64,000 bases of DNA from positions 25,936 to 89,935 of the forward strand of contig CAZCOG010000023.1 in assembly GCA_964500445.1 (NCBI GenBank), in the 5' to 3' direction. This document shows positions 54,956 through 64,000 of this stretch, one piece after another. Position 1 is the first letter of the stretch. Every line of letters begins with the position of its first letter. A program made the position numbers and the translations under genes. The notes under the pieces are model-generated. The model was not told the DNA's origin. It saw nothing but the letters and a program-made list of their open reading frames with translations, and made no database searches. Origin of the DNA: Persicitalea sp964500445. GTDB lineage: Bacteria > Bacteroidota > Bacteroidia > Cytophagales > Spirosomataceae.

Positions 54956-55506
54956 TGAAACCAGGGTCGATGGTTCAAAGTGTAAGATAGATTGCTATTA
55001 CGCGGCCCTATGACTCGTGCGGGAGCTCCCGCCACGATAGTTTTGGGGGGTACGTCTTTTGTTACTATGCTTCCCGCTGCCACGATTGCGCCATAGCCCA
55101 GCCGAACGCCGGGCAAGATTGTAGCGCGCGAAGCTATCCAAACGTAGTCCTCAATGATTACATCAGCGCCAAATGGCGCATGAAAGTCGTCTTGCGGATC
55201 ATGAGAAAGCGTCCAGATGTTAACTTCCTGGGCGATGTCTACGTTGTTGCCCAGCGTTAGCTTGCCACCACGACCGTCCAGTAGCACACGCTTGTTAATG
55301 ACGGTATGGTTACCGATGTTGATGTTTTCACCAAAACGTGTTTCTACACCCATTGCGAAGAAACAGCCCTTGCCCAGGGAAGCGACTGTGTTTTCAACAA
55401 AAAAAAGACGTATGAAATGAATCGGGAAAAACATAATCCAATCCCGGTAAATGTAGTTTTTGAAAGCCAAAATGGCGATATATACTGAAACTGCGGCTTT
55501 TCTCAT
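54952..55506 (-). CDS. Hexapeptide-repeat O-acetyltransferase
   Basis: 184 residues with left-handed beta-helix repeats (GENINIGNHTVINKRVLLDG, YGAIVAAGSIVTKDVPP) of the WcaF/LbetaH acyltransferase type. Predicted to add acetyl groups to a sugar of the polysaccharide. ATGA overlap with the upstream gene at 55503-55506. Confidence 0.85.
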   Translation of the reverse strand: MRKAAVSVYIAILAFKNYIYRDWIMFFPIHFIRLFFVENTVASLGKGCFFAMGVETRFGENINIGNHTVINKRVLLDGRGGKLTLGNNVDIAQEVNIWTLSHDPQDDFHAPFGADVIIEDYVWIASRATILPGVRLGYGAIVAAGSIVTKDVPPKTIVAGAPARVIGPRNSNLSYTLNHRPWFQ

Positions 55507-56780
55507 CGTCCCGTGGTAATCGTTTCAGCGAATGATGTAAAAGAAGTTAAGGAAAAGTGGCTTTGGATGCTCTGATTGGCCTGTAAATAATTTAAATCAG
55601 GCAACCTGGCCAAGATTTCTTCAAGTCGGTTTTCAGATTCAATAGTATTCTGCGGGGCTTGATTTATCAAATGCCGGTCGTTCTGGTATTGGTGAATAAA
55701 ATTGTACAGACTTAATCCTTTCGTCGAATCGTAACCAAAGTCAATAATAAAAGAGGGAGTTTCGGTAAAGCAGGCCTCCAGTCCCATCGTGGTACCCAGG
55801 TGAAAAAAGGCTTGAGCGAAATGAATCTTTTCGAATTTTTCGCTGATCGCATGCTCAGATACCGACAAATCAGCCTTACGGAAGCCCTCGTCAAAAACAA
55901 CGTTGGGTAGCGGACGGATTTCATTGTAGAGCGTCCAATCCTTCATCACAGGGTAAGGCCGCACGACGAGGGTCAGGTCAGGACGGCCATCGGCCATGAC
56001 TTGTGCTACGCGCCTGATAACTTCTACTTCCTGCCGGGCCAATTCTGGGATACCCACTGCGCAGCCAAAGTAGATATATTCGAAAGTAAAAGAACGTATA
56101 AGTGGCTGCTCGCGGGTCAGAAACTCGTGAATGTAGCAGAACTGACTTGCTCCAACCACCTGGATTTGTGCCGGAGGTATTCCATGAAGTTCAGCTATAT
56201 CCTCTTTAATGCCATCCGACCAACAGAGGTACTTTACACGTTTCGAAAACTTAGGATTTTTGCAAGCGTGATCCCAACTGTAGACATACACTTTGGCCAG
56301 TCTCTTTTCCTTCAAAATTCTGGCCAGCAGATAATCGTCCGCAATAGAAGTATAGAGAATAAACTGGTCAATGTCGTCTAGCCAGGTCCCGCTACTGTAT
56401 TGTAGTCTGTCCAGATAATTATCATAGGATAGTACTTTGGGTAGTCGCTTCGTCCATCTGAGAATACGTATTGCTTTTTTTCTCTTTATTTCAGTAGGTG
56501 CATTGGAAGCAAGAAAGAGCTGCATCAGGTAATAGTTATTCTCACTCCTGGGTATTTGCTTGAACAGCAAATACAGCCGTTCCCAAACCTGATTCCAGAC
56601 CGTAGCCTTCCGCTCCTGGATAATTCGAAACTCGATGCCCTCGGGCAGGTGGCGTTCAATTGAACTGGCTTGTTCAGGGCTACCCAGTACCACAACTCCG
56701 TGCTGCTTTGCCACCTCGGCAATGACGCGCCTGACATCGTTGCGGAAGTCGAAGAAAGAGACGATGAAGGCGACTTTCAT
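55503..56780 (-). CDS. GT-B-like protein, likely glycosyltransferase
   Basis: 425 residues from ATG 56780 (MKVAFIVSFFDFRND). No named family is evident. Rossmann-like start and segments VVRPYPVMKDW and FFHLGTTMGLEACFTETPSFIID resemble the donor site of capsule- or glycerophosphate-type transferases. Four-base ATGA overlaps on both sides. Assigned to polysaccharide synthesis by context. Confidence 0.7.
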   Translation of the reverse strand: MKVAFIVSFFDFRNDVRRVIAEVAKQHGVVVLGSPEQASSIERHLPEGIEFRIIQERKATVWNQVWERLYLLFKQIPRSENNYYLMQLFLASNAPTEIKRKKAIRILRWTKRLPKVLSYDNYLDRLQYSSGTWLDDIDQFILYTSIADDYLLARILKEKRLAKVYVYSWDHACKNPKFSKRVKYLCWSDGIKEDIAELHGIPPAQIQVVGASQFCYIHEFLTREQPLIRSFTFEYIYFGCAVGIPELARQEVEVIRRVAQVMADGRPDLTLVVRPYPVMKDWTLYNEIRPLPNVVFDEGFRKADLSVSEHAISEKFEKIHFAQAFFHLGTTMGLEACFTETPSFIIDFGYDSTKGLSLYNFIHQYQNDRHLINQAPQNTIESENRLEEILARLPDLNYLQANQSIQSHFSLTSFTSFAETITTGR

Positions 56781-57928
56781 AGATTTTCCAGAATTTGCAG
56801 CCATTTGGGAACCTGCATTCGCGCCTCAAACTTTTCTAGTACGCGCTGCCTGCCTGCCTGACCCGTTTTCTGCCGAAGTACTTCGCTTTCCAAAAAGTGG
56901 AGAATTCCCTGGGCAAGGCCTTCGGGCGTTCGGTCCTTAACGAGATAGCCCGTTTTCTCATCAACTACCTCTCGTACACCCCCCACGTCGGTGGCTACTA
57001 CGGGTTTTTCAAAAAGCATGGCTTCCAGTATCACTAATGGAAAGGCTTCTGTGCGTGAGGGAAGGACAAAAATATCTAGATTTTGGTAGAAAGCGGCTGT
57101 TTGGGAAGAGGCCTGTTGTATATCGATGTATTCCGAAAGTCCTTTCGATTGGATCAACTTTCGGATAGCAAGGAGGTAAGGAGTATCTTGTTTTGGGGCA
57201 CCTAGCCAACATAGCTTCAAGGAGCCGCCATAAGCTTCAAGTACCTTCACCATGGCTTCTATCAGCAGGTCAGGGCCTTTGAGGTAGGACAGATTGGCCA
57301 CTACCCCAAGTACCACGGTATCCGGCAGCGGGGATCTTGCTGCTGGCGCTTTCGGGGCGTTGTTTACCAGTCGTTGCAGGTTGACCGGCCCGTGCAGTAC
57401 CGTTATCTTTTCTGCCGGCACAGCGTAGGTATTCGAGTAGAAATTGGCCACGGCCTGGGCGCAGGCAATGATACGGCTACTCCGGTGTAGTACTTTGTAT
57501 ATCCAGGCTTCGGACAGGCGATTGACGACCTGAAATTCGAGCTCGTGCGCGTGCAGGATCAGGGGCACCGACGACGAAACGGCAGCCCGCACGGCGGGAG
57601 TGTGAGTCATGGAATTGACGTACAGCAGCGCAGGCTTTTGACTCCTGATAACCCACCCGGCATATAACTGCTTTGAGTAACGATACAGCCTTGGGGATAG
57701 GCGAATTAATATTTTTTTGATCGGAGGGTACTTTTCGATTGGAAAAATAAATACAGACCCATATGCCTGAAAAGCAGCCAGGGCAGGGCCGCTTTCCTCA
57801 AAAAGAAATAAAAACTTTAAGGGGGATGATTCGGTAGGCCATTCATGCAGTAGGTTTAGCAGTACTTGGGCCGCTCCTCCCTGATTGGGTTTCGGGGATA
57901 ATACCAGTACGTGCTTTTTGGATTTCAT
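56777..57928 (-). CDS. Family 4 glycosyltransferase
   Basis: GT-B enzyme of 383 residues from ATG 57928 (MKSKKHVLVLSPKPNQGG). Donor loop DIFVLPSRTEAFPLVILEAM and PVVATDVGGVREVV are classic GT4. Starts within the preceding stop (ATGA). Confidence 0.88.
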   Translation of the reverse strand: MKSKKHVLVLSPKPNQGGAAQVLLNLLHEWPTESSPLKFLFLFEESGPALAAFQAYGSVFIFPIEKYPPIKKILIRLSPRLYRYSKQLYAGWVIRSQKPALLYVNSMTHTPAVRAAVSSSVPLILHAHELEFQVVNRLSEAWIYKVLHRSSRIIACAQAVANFYSNTYAVPAEKITVLHGPVNLQRLVNNAPKAPAARSPLPDTVVLGVVANLSYLKGPDLLIEAMVKVLEAYGGSLKLCWLGAPKQDTPYLLAIRKLIQSKGLSEYIDIQQASSQTAAFYQNLDIFVLPSRTEAFPLVILEAMLFEKPVVATDVGGVREVVDEKTGYLVKDRTPEGLAQGILHFLESEVLRQKTGQAGRQRVLEKFEARMQVPKWLQILENL

Positions 57929-59121
57929 GACTGATAAACAGCTTCGTAGGCAGCAACGCACTGGTTCATGTCAAATTTTCGAAAGGCGTCTTCCGCTAAT
58001 ATACTATGTCCCTGCAATAGCTTCTCTTCACCAGCGTACCTCATCAGACAATCAGTGAGTTCCTCCACCGATATCCCCAAAGGATCATAGGTCAACAACT
58101 GACCAGCAAGCTGTCCGTCAGGAGTACTGATCATGTTTTTGACCTCTCCAATATCAGTACCTATGACCGGTTTGCCGCAGGCAAGGTATTCGATTACCGT
58201 ATTGGGGTAGCTCTCGCTTTCGATGTACGAAGTAAATAGCCCCAGGTCGAAATGACTTACCCAATCAAGCACCTGGGCAGAAGCTCCCACAAACTGGATA
58301 AAATCCAGATGCCCGAATTTCTCCATAAGCCTTTCCTGGTATTCTCCCGCACCTACCAGCATCAATCGGCAGTTGACATCGGTATTCCGCACCTGAATGG
58401 TAGCCATGATGGCCTCCTCCCATCCCTTACGCTCTACTGCTCTGGATACGAGTCCGAAAGTTATATCGTATTCTGAAGACTTTTTTTGTGGCAAAGAAGA
58501 TGGTTTTTCAAATCCAAGCGGTATATAGAGAGGGGCGTTTTTAAGGGATACATTCTGTAAGGGAATCGCGTTTTTTGGGGTTAACAATACTACATGATCG
58601 GCTGCTTGGAATACCTTGTCATTGTCCCTTTCGAGCCGCTGAAGGAGCTGTTCGGTTTGGCGTTCCTTTCGGTTGTAGCATCCGTGCATGGATACTATAA
58701 ATTTCTGTTTCCTGGGTTTTATCCAGAAATAGTGTGCCACTGACCAGTCGGCCAGAGAGAGGTGGCTGTTGATGGCGTGGATGTTCTCCTCTCCGCAAAA
58801 TTTTTCAAGAAAATCACTTAGTTTTTTAGCCTTTATTTTCTTCCTTTCAAAAAGTACTTTCTCGTACCACGCCCCATGGCGTTGGGTGAGGATGTATAGG
58901 GTTTTGAACAAGACCATTTGTCCCAAGGACAATTTCTCCCTAAAATTCACAATCCGAACCCGCGGAAACACTCTTTTTGCCAAAAGATCTGATTGAACAT
59001 CAGGACTTAATATCAAAAGAAAAACCCGGTGATTGCGTTCGGCCAGTTTATTGGCCAGCCTTACTGCAAACACCTCAGCGCCCCCAATGAGAAGAGAACG
59101 CAAAACCAGGAGTATATTCAT
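57925..59121 (-). CDS. Family 4 glycosyltransferase
   Basis: 398 residues from ATG 59121 (MNILLVLRSLLIGGAEVFAV), the glycine-rich acceptor loop of GT4. Donor site FTSYIESESYPNTVIEYLAC and GKPVIGTDIGEVKNMI. The ATG at 59121 overlaps a stop codon that belongs to a glycosyltransferase remnant, not to the intact gene upstream. Confidence 0.88.
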   Translation of the reverse strand: MNILLVLRSLLIGGAEVFAVRLANKLAERNHRVFLLILSPDVQSDLLAKRVFPRVRIVNFREKLSLGQMVLFKTLYILTQRHGAWYEKVLFERKKIKAKKLSDFLEKFCGEENIHAINSHLSLADWSVAHYFWIKPRKQKFIVSMHGCYNRKERQTEQLLQRLERDNDKVFQAADHVVLLTPKNAIPLQNVSLKNAPLYIPLGFEKPSSLPQKKSSEYDITFGLVSRAVERKGWEEAIMATIQVRNTDVNCRLMLVGAGEYQERLMEKFGHLDFIQFVGASAQVLDWVSHFDLGLFTSYIESESYPNTVIEYLACGKPVIGTDIGEVKNMISTPDGQLAGQLLTYDPLGISVEELTDCLMRYAGEEKLLQGHSILAEDAFRKFDMNQCVAAYEAVYQS

Positions 59122-59230
59122 TGATTGCATATTTTTAAGTAAACCTTCGCTGTTTTGCGGGCGACGACGTTCCAGTCAAATTCGCTTTCTGTCTTTTTAC
59201 GGGGAAATAACCAATACCTGGGGTTTATCA
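59118..59230 (-). pseudogene. C-terminal remnant of a lost glycosyltransferase
   Basis: Between two intact transferase genes, an open frame reads YWLFPRKK then SEFDWNVVARKTAKVYLKI and ends in TGA at 59118. The Phe-x-Trp...Ala-x-x-Tyr helix is the usual end of GT4 enzymes. No start or body is left; the upstream gene runs into it in another frame. The stop still overlaps the next ATG as ATGA. Confidence 0.55.
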
Positions 59231-60232
59231 CTTCCCACTTGATCTCTTCAGTTTTATGCCATGCCGGCTGAGATAGTGCGCCACTAAGCCGATGGATGTA
59301 GCCCGACTCCATTTCCGAAGGGAAGGCTTCAAAAAACAGGTCATCAGTCCTGTAATCCCAAAACAATCAATCAGGTTTAGCTCCCATTGGGTCACGGTCA
59401 GTTCACTGAAATAATCCTTGTTCAGTACTGTAGATGTTTTGTCATTCAACACAGCCATCAGCAGCTTGTGACCTCCTTGAAAGGTAGTCCAGTCAGAGAC
59501 TTCGCCCGTCAAATACTTTTTTTCGGGCGCAGTAAGTACTCTATGAGTAATAAGCTCGTGCCACAAAATACGGGCATTAGTTTTGGCCTGCTTCCGGCTA
59601 GAATCCGTTTTGCCCATGTTATTGGCGTGCCAACGATACAAAAGGAGCACCTTTGGCAATGAAGTCAGATAAGCCACCTGACCAATCCTAATCCAGAACG
59701 CAAAATCAGCCGCGTATTGATATTTCTCCTCGTAGTGAAAACCGTGTTGCAGCAACACTGACCGACGGATCATACTGGTAGGATGGCCGAGAGAGGAATT
59801 GTCGGAAAGTAGGGTAAACGCCTTTTTATAATCAGTTGGTGGATATACAATATTGCTACTATCACCAAAATACTGATAGGCCGTTCCGCAGGCGCCTACT
59901 TCGGGGTGAGAATCCATGAATTCGATCTGCCGGGCAAACCGCTCGGGCAGGCTGATATCATCCGCGTCCATGCGGGCAATGTATTCCCCCCGAGCCAGGT
60001 CAATACCCAGATTCAGCGTGGCGACCAGACCCAGATTTTTGGTATTTTTTCTGTAAAAAATCCGGGGATCGGTGTAGGACTTGATAATCTGCTCGCTCCC
60101 ATCCGTAGAGCCATCGTTGATGATTAGAAACTCAAAATCGGTAAAAGTCTGGTTCAGGATGCTGTCTATTGCTTGCCGCAGATAGAGGGCGGCATTGTAC
60201 ACAGGCATCAACACGCTGACTTTCGGATTCAT
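59228..60232 (-). CDS. Family 2 glycosyltransferase
   Basis: GT-A enzyme of 334 residues (MNPKVSVLMPVYNAALYLRQ) with IINDGSTDGSEQI and metal-binding MDADDISLPERF. ATG 60232 is preferred over TTG 60235. Typical inverting transferase of surface polysaccharide loci. Its C-terminus overlaps the relic of another gene. Confidence 0.9.
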   Translation of the reverse strand: MNPKVSVLMPVYNAALYLRQAIDSILNQTFTDFEFLIINDGSTDGSEQIIKSYTDPRIFYRKNTKNLGLVATLNLGIDLARGEYIARMDADDISLPERFARQIEFMDSHPEVGACGTAYQYFGDSSNIVYPPTDYKKAFTLLSDNSSLGHPTSMIRRSVLLQHGFHYEEKYQYAADFAFWIRIGQVAYLTSLPKVLLLYRWHANNMGKTDSSRKQAKTNARILWHELITHRVLTAPEKKYLTGEVSDWTTFQGGHKLLMAVLNDKTSTVLNKDYFSELTVTQWELNLIDCFGITGLMTCFLKPSLRKWSRATSIGLVAHYLSRHGIKLKRSSGK

Positions 60233-60252
60233 CAATGTTTGAGTCTAGCTTA

Positions 60253-61020
60253 TCAACTAATTGGTGATTTGACGCCTTTTTTCGTAACGAAGCTATTAGC
60301 TATGGCTTTTAAAAGTATTTTGAAAGCACTGGGTATGCCGATTTCTCCATTCGTCAGCCTAATTTTGGCATTGAGCGCTTTCTGATAACTGGCCGACTTA
60401 TAGTTAAAGATTTCTGGATGGTAGTACGAGTTGACTGGGTTTTGAGAAATAGACGTAGCTTCTACCCTTTTTACGAGAAACATATTTTGCCGGTACCATG
60501 AGTCAATGCAATCATTCTCCCAGACTAGGCTTCGGAAAACGTCATTAAAGAGATACCCTCGTCGATTGAATTTTTTTTGCCAGTAATCGAAAAATTGTTC
60601 ATTGATATGATTCTGCCCTCCCTGCTGCGGCAATGCCGCCGAAAAGAGAATGGTATCAGAGAGCCTGCATAAGCTGTCTATCAGAACTTCGGAAGCCGTT
60701 TCTGGTAAGTGTTCAGCCACTTCGAGGCACAGCGCCAGTTCAAAGTACTCGTTTACCTTCAAAGGAAGAGTCAGATTGGCGACTTTAAATTCGCTTATGT
60801 CAATATGGAGCTGATCCAATTCAACATTACTCCCATCTATTCCAAGTATTTTTTCCACACCTGAACTCTTAAAAACGCTAAGCCAGGTACCCGTACCGCA
60901 GCCCACGTCCACAACCGACTTCGGCATTCCGATCTCTCTGATCAATATAGGTAAAAATGCTTTGGCTGCCCGAGTGTTATGCGTAGCCGGACTGTGAACA
61001 TACTGTATCTTATCTTCCAT
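60253..61020 (-). CDS. SAM-dependent methyltransferase
   Basis: 255 residues. SAM-binding loop VVDVGCGTGTWLSVF at 37-51, ELALCLEVAEHLPE as the motif of DUF-type sugar methyltransferases. Likely methylates a sugar or caps the growing chain. 17 bases before the GT2 gene. Confidence 0.82.
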   Translation of the reverse strand: MEDKIQYVHSPATHNTRAAKAFLPILIREIGMPKSVVDVGCGTGTWLSVFKSSGVEKILGIDGSNVELDQLHIDISEFKVANLTLPLKVNEYFELALCLEVAEHLPETASEVLIDSLCRLSDTILFSAALPQQGGQNHINEQFFDYWQKKFNRRGYLFNDVFRSLVWENDCIDSWYRQNMFLVKRVEATSISQNPVNSYYHPEIFNYKSASYQKALNAKIRLTNGEIGIPSAFKILLKAIANSFVTKKGVKSPIS

Positions 61021-61052
61021 AAAAGTGTAGGAAAACGATAAACAAATAAAAA

Positions 61053-61937
61053 CTACATTCGCACCCAGCCCGCTGGAATGCGATCGGCCGATTCGCTGGC
61101 GTCCCTTTCTCGCGCCAGCCAGCGATCCGGTGCAACCACAATCTTGTTAGGAGAAGGGTTGAGCCATGCGCCCCACCAGCTAAAACTGCTATTGGCAACA
61201 ATATGATGCTGACAGAGACTCATCAGTCGCATATCTTTATAACTGTCCTGGCCCTGGTTCCCCTCCAAGAAAGTAACAGGATAGGACAATTCAAGATACC
61301 GTTTTACCCATGGCTGATCATCGGAGAAGACAATAAAATGAACCTTTTCTGTTCGATTGGCTACGTACGCGGCCGATTTTTGGTAATATTCCAGAGAACA
61401 TAGTCCATGTACTCTATTAGTATGTAGGTTACTGACATAATCACCACGACGGACGTGCAGGCTCACCAGATCACAATCGGAGGGTAAATCGTCCACACTC
61501 ACTCCTCCTCCATTCGTAAACGATAACTCTTGACGCAGTGAATTCTCGATATTTTTGAAGTAATGCTCCGACTGGAAATAACCGACCAGATATGTATTGG
61601 CGGAGGTCTTTTCCGTAAGAAACGGATCATAGACTGTATCTTGCTCGCGGTACTCAGTTATGTTTCGCCATTTGCGTACCATCTTTTGAACTCTACCTTT
61701 ATATGGGATTGAACGAGTACCGAGCGCTAGCTCATCGAGCAAAGTTGGTTGCACAGGCTTTATTCCAAAAGCCCCTAACTCGAAAGCACGTGGCGTAATT
61801 CCCCCATTATTAGCATTATTTCGGAACGCACGCAAATCGAATGCCAAGGAGCTGCCGTGCCACTCCGCCAAAGCACGTCCCGTAGCATACTGGAACAACT
61901 GATTCCCTAAACCACCCTGTAATTTAACGATAATCAT
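61053..61937 (-). CDS. Family 11 alpha-1,2-fucosyltransferase-like
   Basis: 294 residues. Motif I HVRRGDY at 161-167, N-terminal KLQGGLGNQLFQYATGRAL and the C-terminal NSSFSWWGAWL are the family hallmarks. It transfers fucose (or another deoxy-sugar) from GDP-fucose in an alpha-1,2 link. No GDP-fucose synthesis gene lies in the window. Overlaps the preceding gene by 14 bases. Confidence 0.88.
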   Translation of the reverse strand: MIIVKLQGGLGNQLFQYATGRALAEWHGSSLAFDLRAFRNNANNGGITPRAFELGAFGIKPVQPTLLDELALGTRSIPYKGRVQKMVRKWRNITEYREQDTVYDPFLTEKTSANTYLVGYFQSEHYFKNIENSLRQELSFTNGGGVSVDDLPSDCDLVSLHVRRGDYVSNLHTNRVHGLCSLEYYQKSAAYVANRTEKVHFIVFSDDQPWVKRYLELSYPVTFLEGNQGQDSYKDMRLMSLCQHHIVANSSFSWWGAWLNPSPNKIVVAPDRWLARERDASESADRIPAGWVRM

Positions 61938-62631
61938 TGCTACTCGATGGGTGCGTACCTACCGTATTATCACGCCGTATTTCATAACGTATAATATCAT
62001 GTTTGACCTCAACACGGTAAGCACCGTTTTTGCTTTTCACATACTCTGTCAATTTTTGGATTGTAGGATAATCGCCTTGTCCCACGAAGTGCCTTGCGTC
62101 ATCGATCAAAATAACGTGATTGTACTTGTTATCTGTAAGGATAGCCTCTAGCTCTTCAAGTATAGGACAGTCTTTTTCTCCCTGAGCTGTTATCCCCTCT
62201 GAGTAGTGTCCGTCTAGCCAGAATATAGCAGGCGCGTCTAATTTTTTTACAACATCTGGCATTATCTGACTGCTGTCTCCCTGTAAAATAGTGATGTTGG
62301 TGTCGTTTTTGAACCTTTCCTTTGCTTTCTTGAACAAGTCTTGTCCCAGTTCAATGGAGATAATTTCTGTAAATTTTGACTTTTGTGCTTCAACCATCGC
62401 ACCATGATAGGTTCCCGTTTCTACTAAGGTCTTAAACCCCGTTCTTTTCTGAAACTCCCTGATCACTCTTTGCTTCACTAAGTGGGGAGGCGGCAGGGGG
62501 TAGCCCGCCTGCTCCCACTCCTCAATTATATGATTCTGATGCCTTTCTGCCCGCCAAGACTTTACAGACTCTGGCATGAGGGGCCGTAGCATTTTTTTGA
62601 TATATTTTTTCATCGCACACGAGAACTTCAA
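61924..62631 (-). CDS. Class I methyltransferase, putative
   Basis: 235 residues (or 229 from ATG 62613). VETGTYHGAMVEAQKSKF and ISIELGQDLFKKAKERF, then LDGHYSEG, resemble TylF- or cephalosporin-hydroxylase-type SAM enzymes. Basic N-terminus (KKYIKKMLR). Role in glycan decoration is inferred from position. Confidence 0.7.
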   Translation of the reverse strand: MKFSCAMKKYIKKMLRPLMPESVKSWRAERHQNHIIEEWEQAGYPLPPPHLVKQRVIREFQKRTGFKTLVETGTYHGAMVEAQKSKFTEIISIELGQDLFKKAKERFKNDTNITILQGDSSQIMPDVVKKLDAPAIFWLDGHYSEGITAQGEKDCPILEELEAILTDNKYNHVILIDDARHFVGQGDYPTIQKLTEYVKSKNGAYRVEVKHDIIRYEIRRDNTVGTHPSSSNDYR

Positions 62632-62693
62632 TTGAAGTATATATGTCTTTTATGTCACAGATATTCTGGCTGAATCAGAAATTCAGAGCTTAT

Positions 62694-63968
62694 TCACTCT
62701 ACCCTTTTCACCGTAATGCTATTTTGGTTTAATATCAGACCGCTCTTTGTATTCACTATATCTTTTGAATTCAACGGATTTGCCAATTCCGATATTCGAA
62801 TAGTTGCCTTTTGCGGGAGGTATTGGATAACTTGGAACTGTGACGAAAGACCCACAGTAAGGTAGTAAATCCCGGGACCAAAAAAGATATCAAGGTTGGA
62901 AAACACAGCTTCGTACGTTCCAGGTAGTTTATTATCGGGTACGCTCCAAGTAGTCTGAATAGGCTGACCAAGTTGAGTTGTTATTCCGAAACCAATGATA
63001 AGAGATGGGGTGTTTTCGTTCAATACGAACGTTACTCTCACTCTCCACTGATCCCACATCAAGACCTCCGAAACTGGATTACCATTCAAATCCTCCACTA
63101 CTAATTCTGTAACGAAGCCTTGCAAATACTCTGCATTATCTGGTGCGTCGAATCTGAACCTTGCTTCTGTCACGACTCCGATAGCCAGGTAGCGGTCTAC
63201 TACATTACTCAACTCTCCCAATATGATCGCTCGCCCCTCTGCTAACAACATGCCGCGATTACATAGTTTTTGAACAGCCCCCATGTTATGGCTCACAAAA
63301 AGCACCGTCCGTCCATCGTTCTCGCTGACGTCCTTCATCTTGCCCAGACACTTTTTCTGAAACTCGGCGTCGCCCACGGCCAGTACTTCGTCCACAATCA
63401 GGATTTCGGGTTCGAGGTGGGCGGCTACGGCGAAAGCCAGCCGTACATACATGCCTGACGAGTAGCGCTTCACGGGCGTGTCGAGGTAGCGTTCTACCCC
63501 GGCGAAGTCCACGATCTCGTCCAGCTTGCGACGGATTTCCTCTTTTCTCATGCCGAGAATAGCACCGTTGAGAAAGATATTTTCGCGCCCCGTCAGCTCG
63601 GGATGAAAGCCCGTACCTACTTCCAGCAGCGAAGCCATGCGTCCGCGTACGCGAATACGCCCCGTAGTAGGCTTGGTCACGCGCGATAATATTTTGAGTA
63701 GCGTCGATTTTCCGGCTCCGTTACGACCAATGATGCCCAGAATTTCACCTTTTTTTACTTCAAAAGATATATTCTGCAAAGCCCACACAAAATCACTCTC
63801 TCCTTGGGTAGTGCGGTCGTTGGTCTGCCCTATTTTGCGGTAAGGGTCTTCTTTGCCTCGTACTCCTGCCCACCAGCGATTCAAGTCGCGGCTGAGCGTA
63901 CCCGTCGAGATTTCACCAAGCTGATAAAGCTTAGAAATATTCTCCACTTTAATAGCTACCTGCGACAT
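62694..63968 (-). CDS. Polysaccharide ABC transporter ATPase, Wzt-type
   Basis: 424 residues. Walker A GRNGAGKST at 81-89, signature YSSGM at 169-173, Walker B ILIVDE. Residues about 260-410 form the Wzt C-terminal beta-sandwich that recognises the modified end of the O-polysaccharide. It powers export of a completed chain; its Wzm permease partner should lie just upstream, beyond the window. 62 bases before the next gene. Confidence 0.93.
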   Translation of the reverse strand: MSQVAIKVENISKLYQLGEISTGTLSRDLNRWWAGVRGKEDPYRKIGQTNDRTTQGESDFVWALQNISFEVKKGEILGIIGRNGAGKSTLLKILSRVTKPTTGRIRVRGRMASLLEVGTGFHPELTGRENIFLNGAILGMRKEEIRRKLDEIVDFAGVERYLDTPVKRYSSGMYVRLAFAVAAHLEPEILIVDEVLAVGDAEFQKKCLGKMKDVSENDGRTVLFVSHNMGAVQKLCNRGMLLAEGRAIILGELSNVVDRYLAIGVVTEARFRFDAPDNAEYLQGFVTELVVEDLNGNPVSEVLMWDQWRVRVTFVLNENTPSLIIGFGITTQLGQPIQTTWSVPDNKLPGTYEAVFSNLDIFFGPGIYYLTVGLSSQFQVIQYLPQKATIRISELANPLNSKDIVNTKSGLILNQNSITVKRVE

Positions 63969-64000
63969 ATTAAAGCTATTATTATTATAATCAATAAAAT

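Noticed and set aside
59118..59366. 82-codon frame starting inside the GT2 gene
   Set aside because: Its first half overlaps the well-supported GT2 gene in another frame; only the end is kept as a remnant.

Overview
The window looks like the chromosome of a member of Bacteroidota, most likely the order Cytophagales (Spirosoma/Dyadobacter-type), at roughly 50% GC. The inference rests on family content: a hybrid two-component regulator with propeller, kinase, receiver and AraC parts, a DUF5686 surface protein, a ubiE-porT pair (PorT belongs to the type IX secretion machinery), a thrombospondin-type-3 porin, a Cys-type sulfatase, an acetoacetyl-CoA synthetase and promoter-like TAnnTTTG elements. 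Species cannot be fixed from the sequence alone.

Layout. 0-17 kb: glycan-related and signalling genes: a heparinase II/III-family lyase, a thiamine-diphosphate enzyme, a three-gene operon of adenylate cyclase, cNMP-binding patatin phospholipase and HD hydrolase, the hybrid regulator, and an unknown glycan-type lipoprotein. 17-28 kb: an erythromycin-esterase-like protein, an epimerase, lipoproteins, a scarred junction with hairpins, a truncated gene, a damaged copy of the gcvP tail and a DUF433/DUF5615 toxin-antitoxin-like pair, then gcvP, small secreted proteins, a membrane phosphoesterase and a DUF1573 protein. 28-45 kb: ordinary core genes (sensor kinase, omega-amidase, gatC, LpxH-like phosphoesterase plus glycosyltransferase, a long PurF-like protein, a TSP3 porin, ubiE, porT, tRNA-Val, sulfatase, S41 protease, acetoacetyl-CoA synthetase, an RluB-type pseudouridine synthase). 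45.7-64 kb: one long minus-strand surface-polysaccharide operon running from a Wzt-type ABC ATPase through methyltransferases, an alpha-1,2-fucosyltransferase-like enzyme, several glycosyltransferases, an acetyltransferase, UDP-GlcNAc 2-epimerase, duplicated membrane proteins, a GT-C/GT-B fusion and an O-antigen ligase/polymerase.

The most unusual signal is between the pseudouridine synthase and the polysaccharide operon: a near-perfect sigma-54 promoter (TTGGCACGGTAGTTGCT) preceded by three GACAGG boxes and followed by a 25-codon open frame and a strong terminator. This looks like a stand-alone RpoN-controlled small transcript that may encode a peptide. Other points of interest are the self-contained cAMP-type circuit, duplicated 3' gene ends that mark past rearrangements, a decapitated glycosyltransferase inside the polysaccharide operon, and a chain of 4-base start/stop overlaps in that operon that use ATG, TTG and apparently ATA as start codons.
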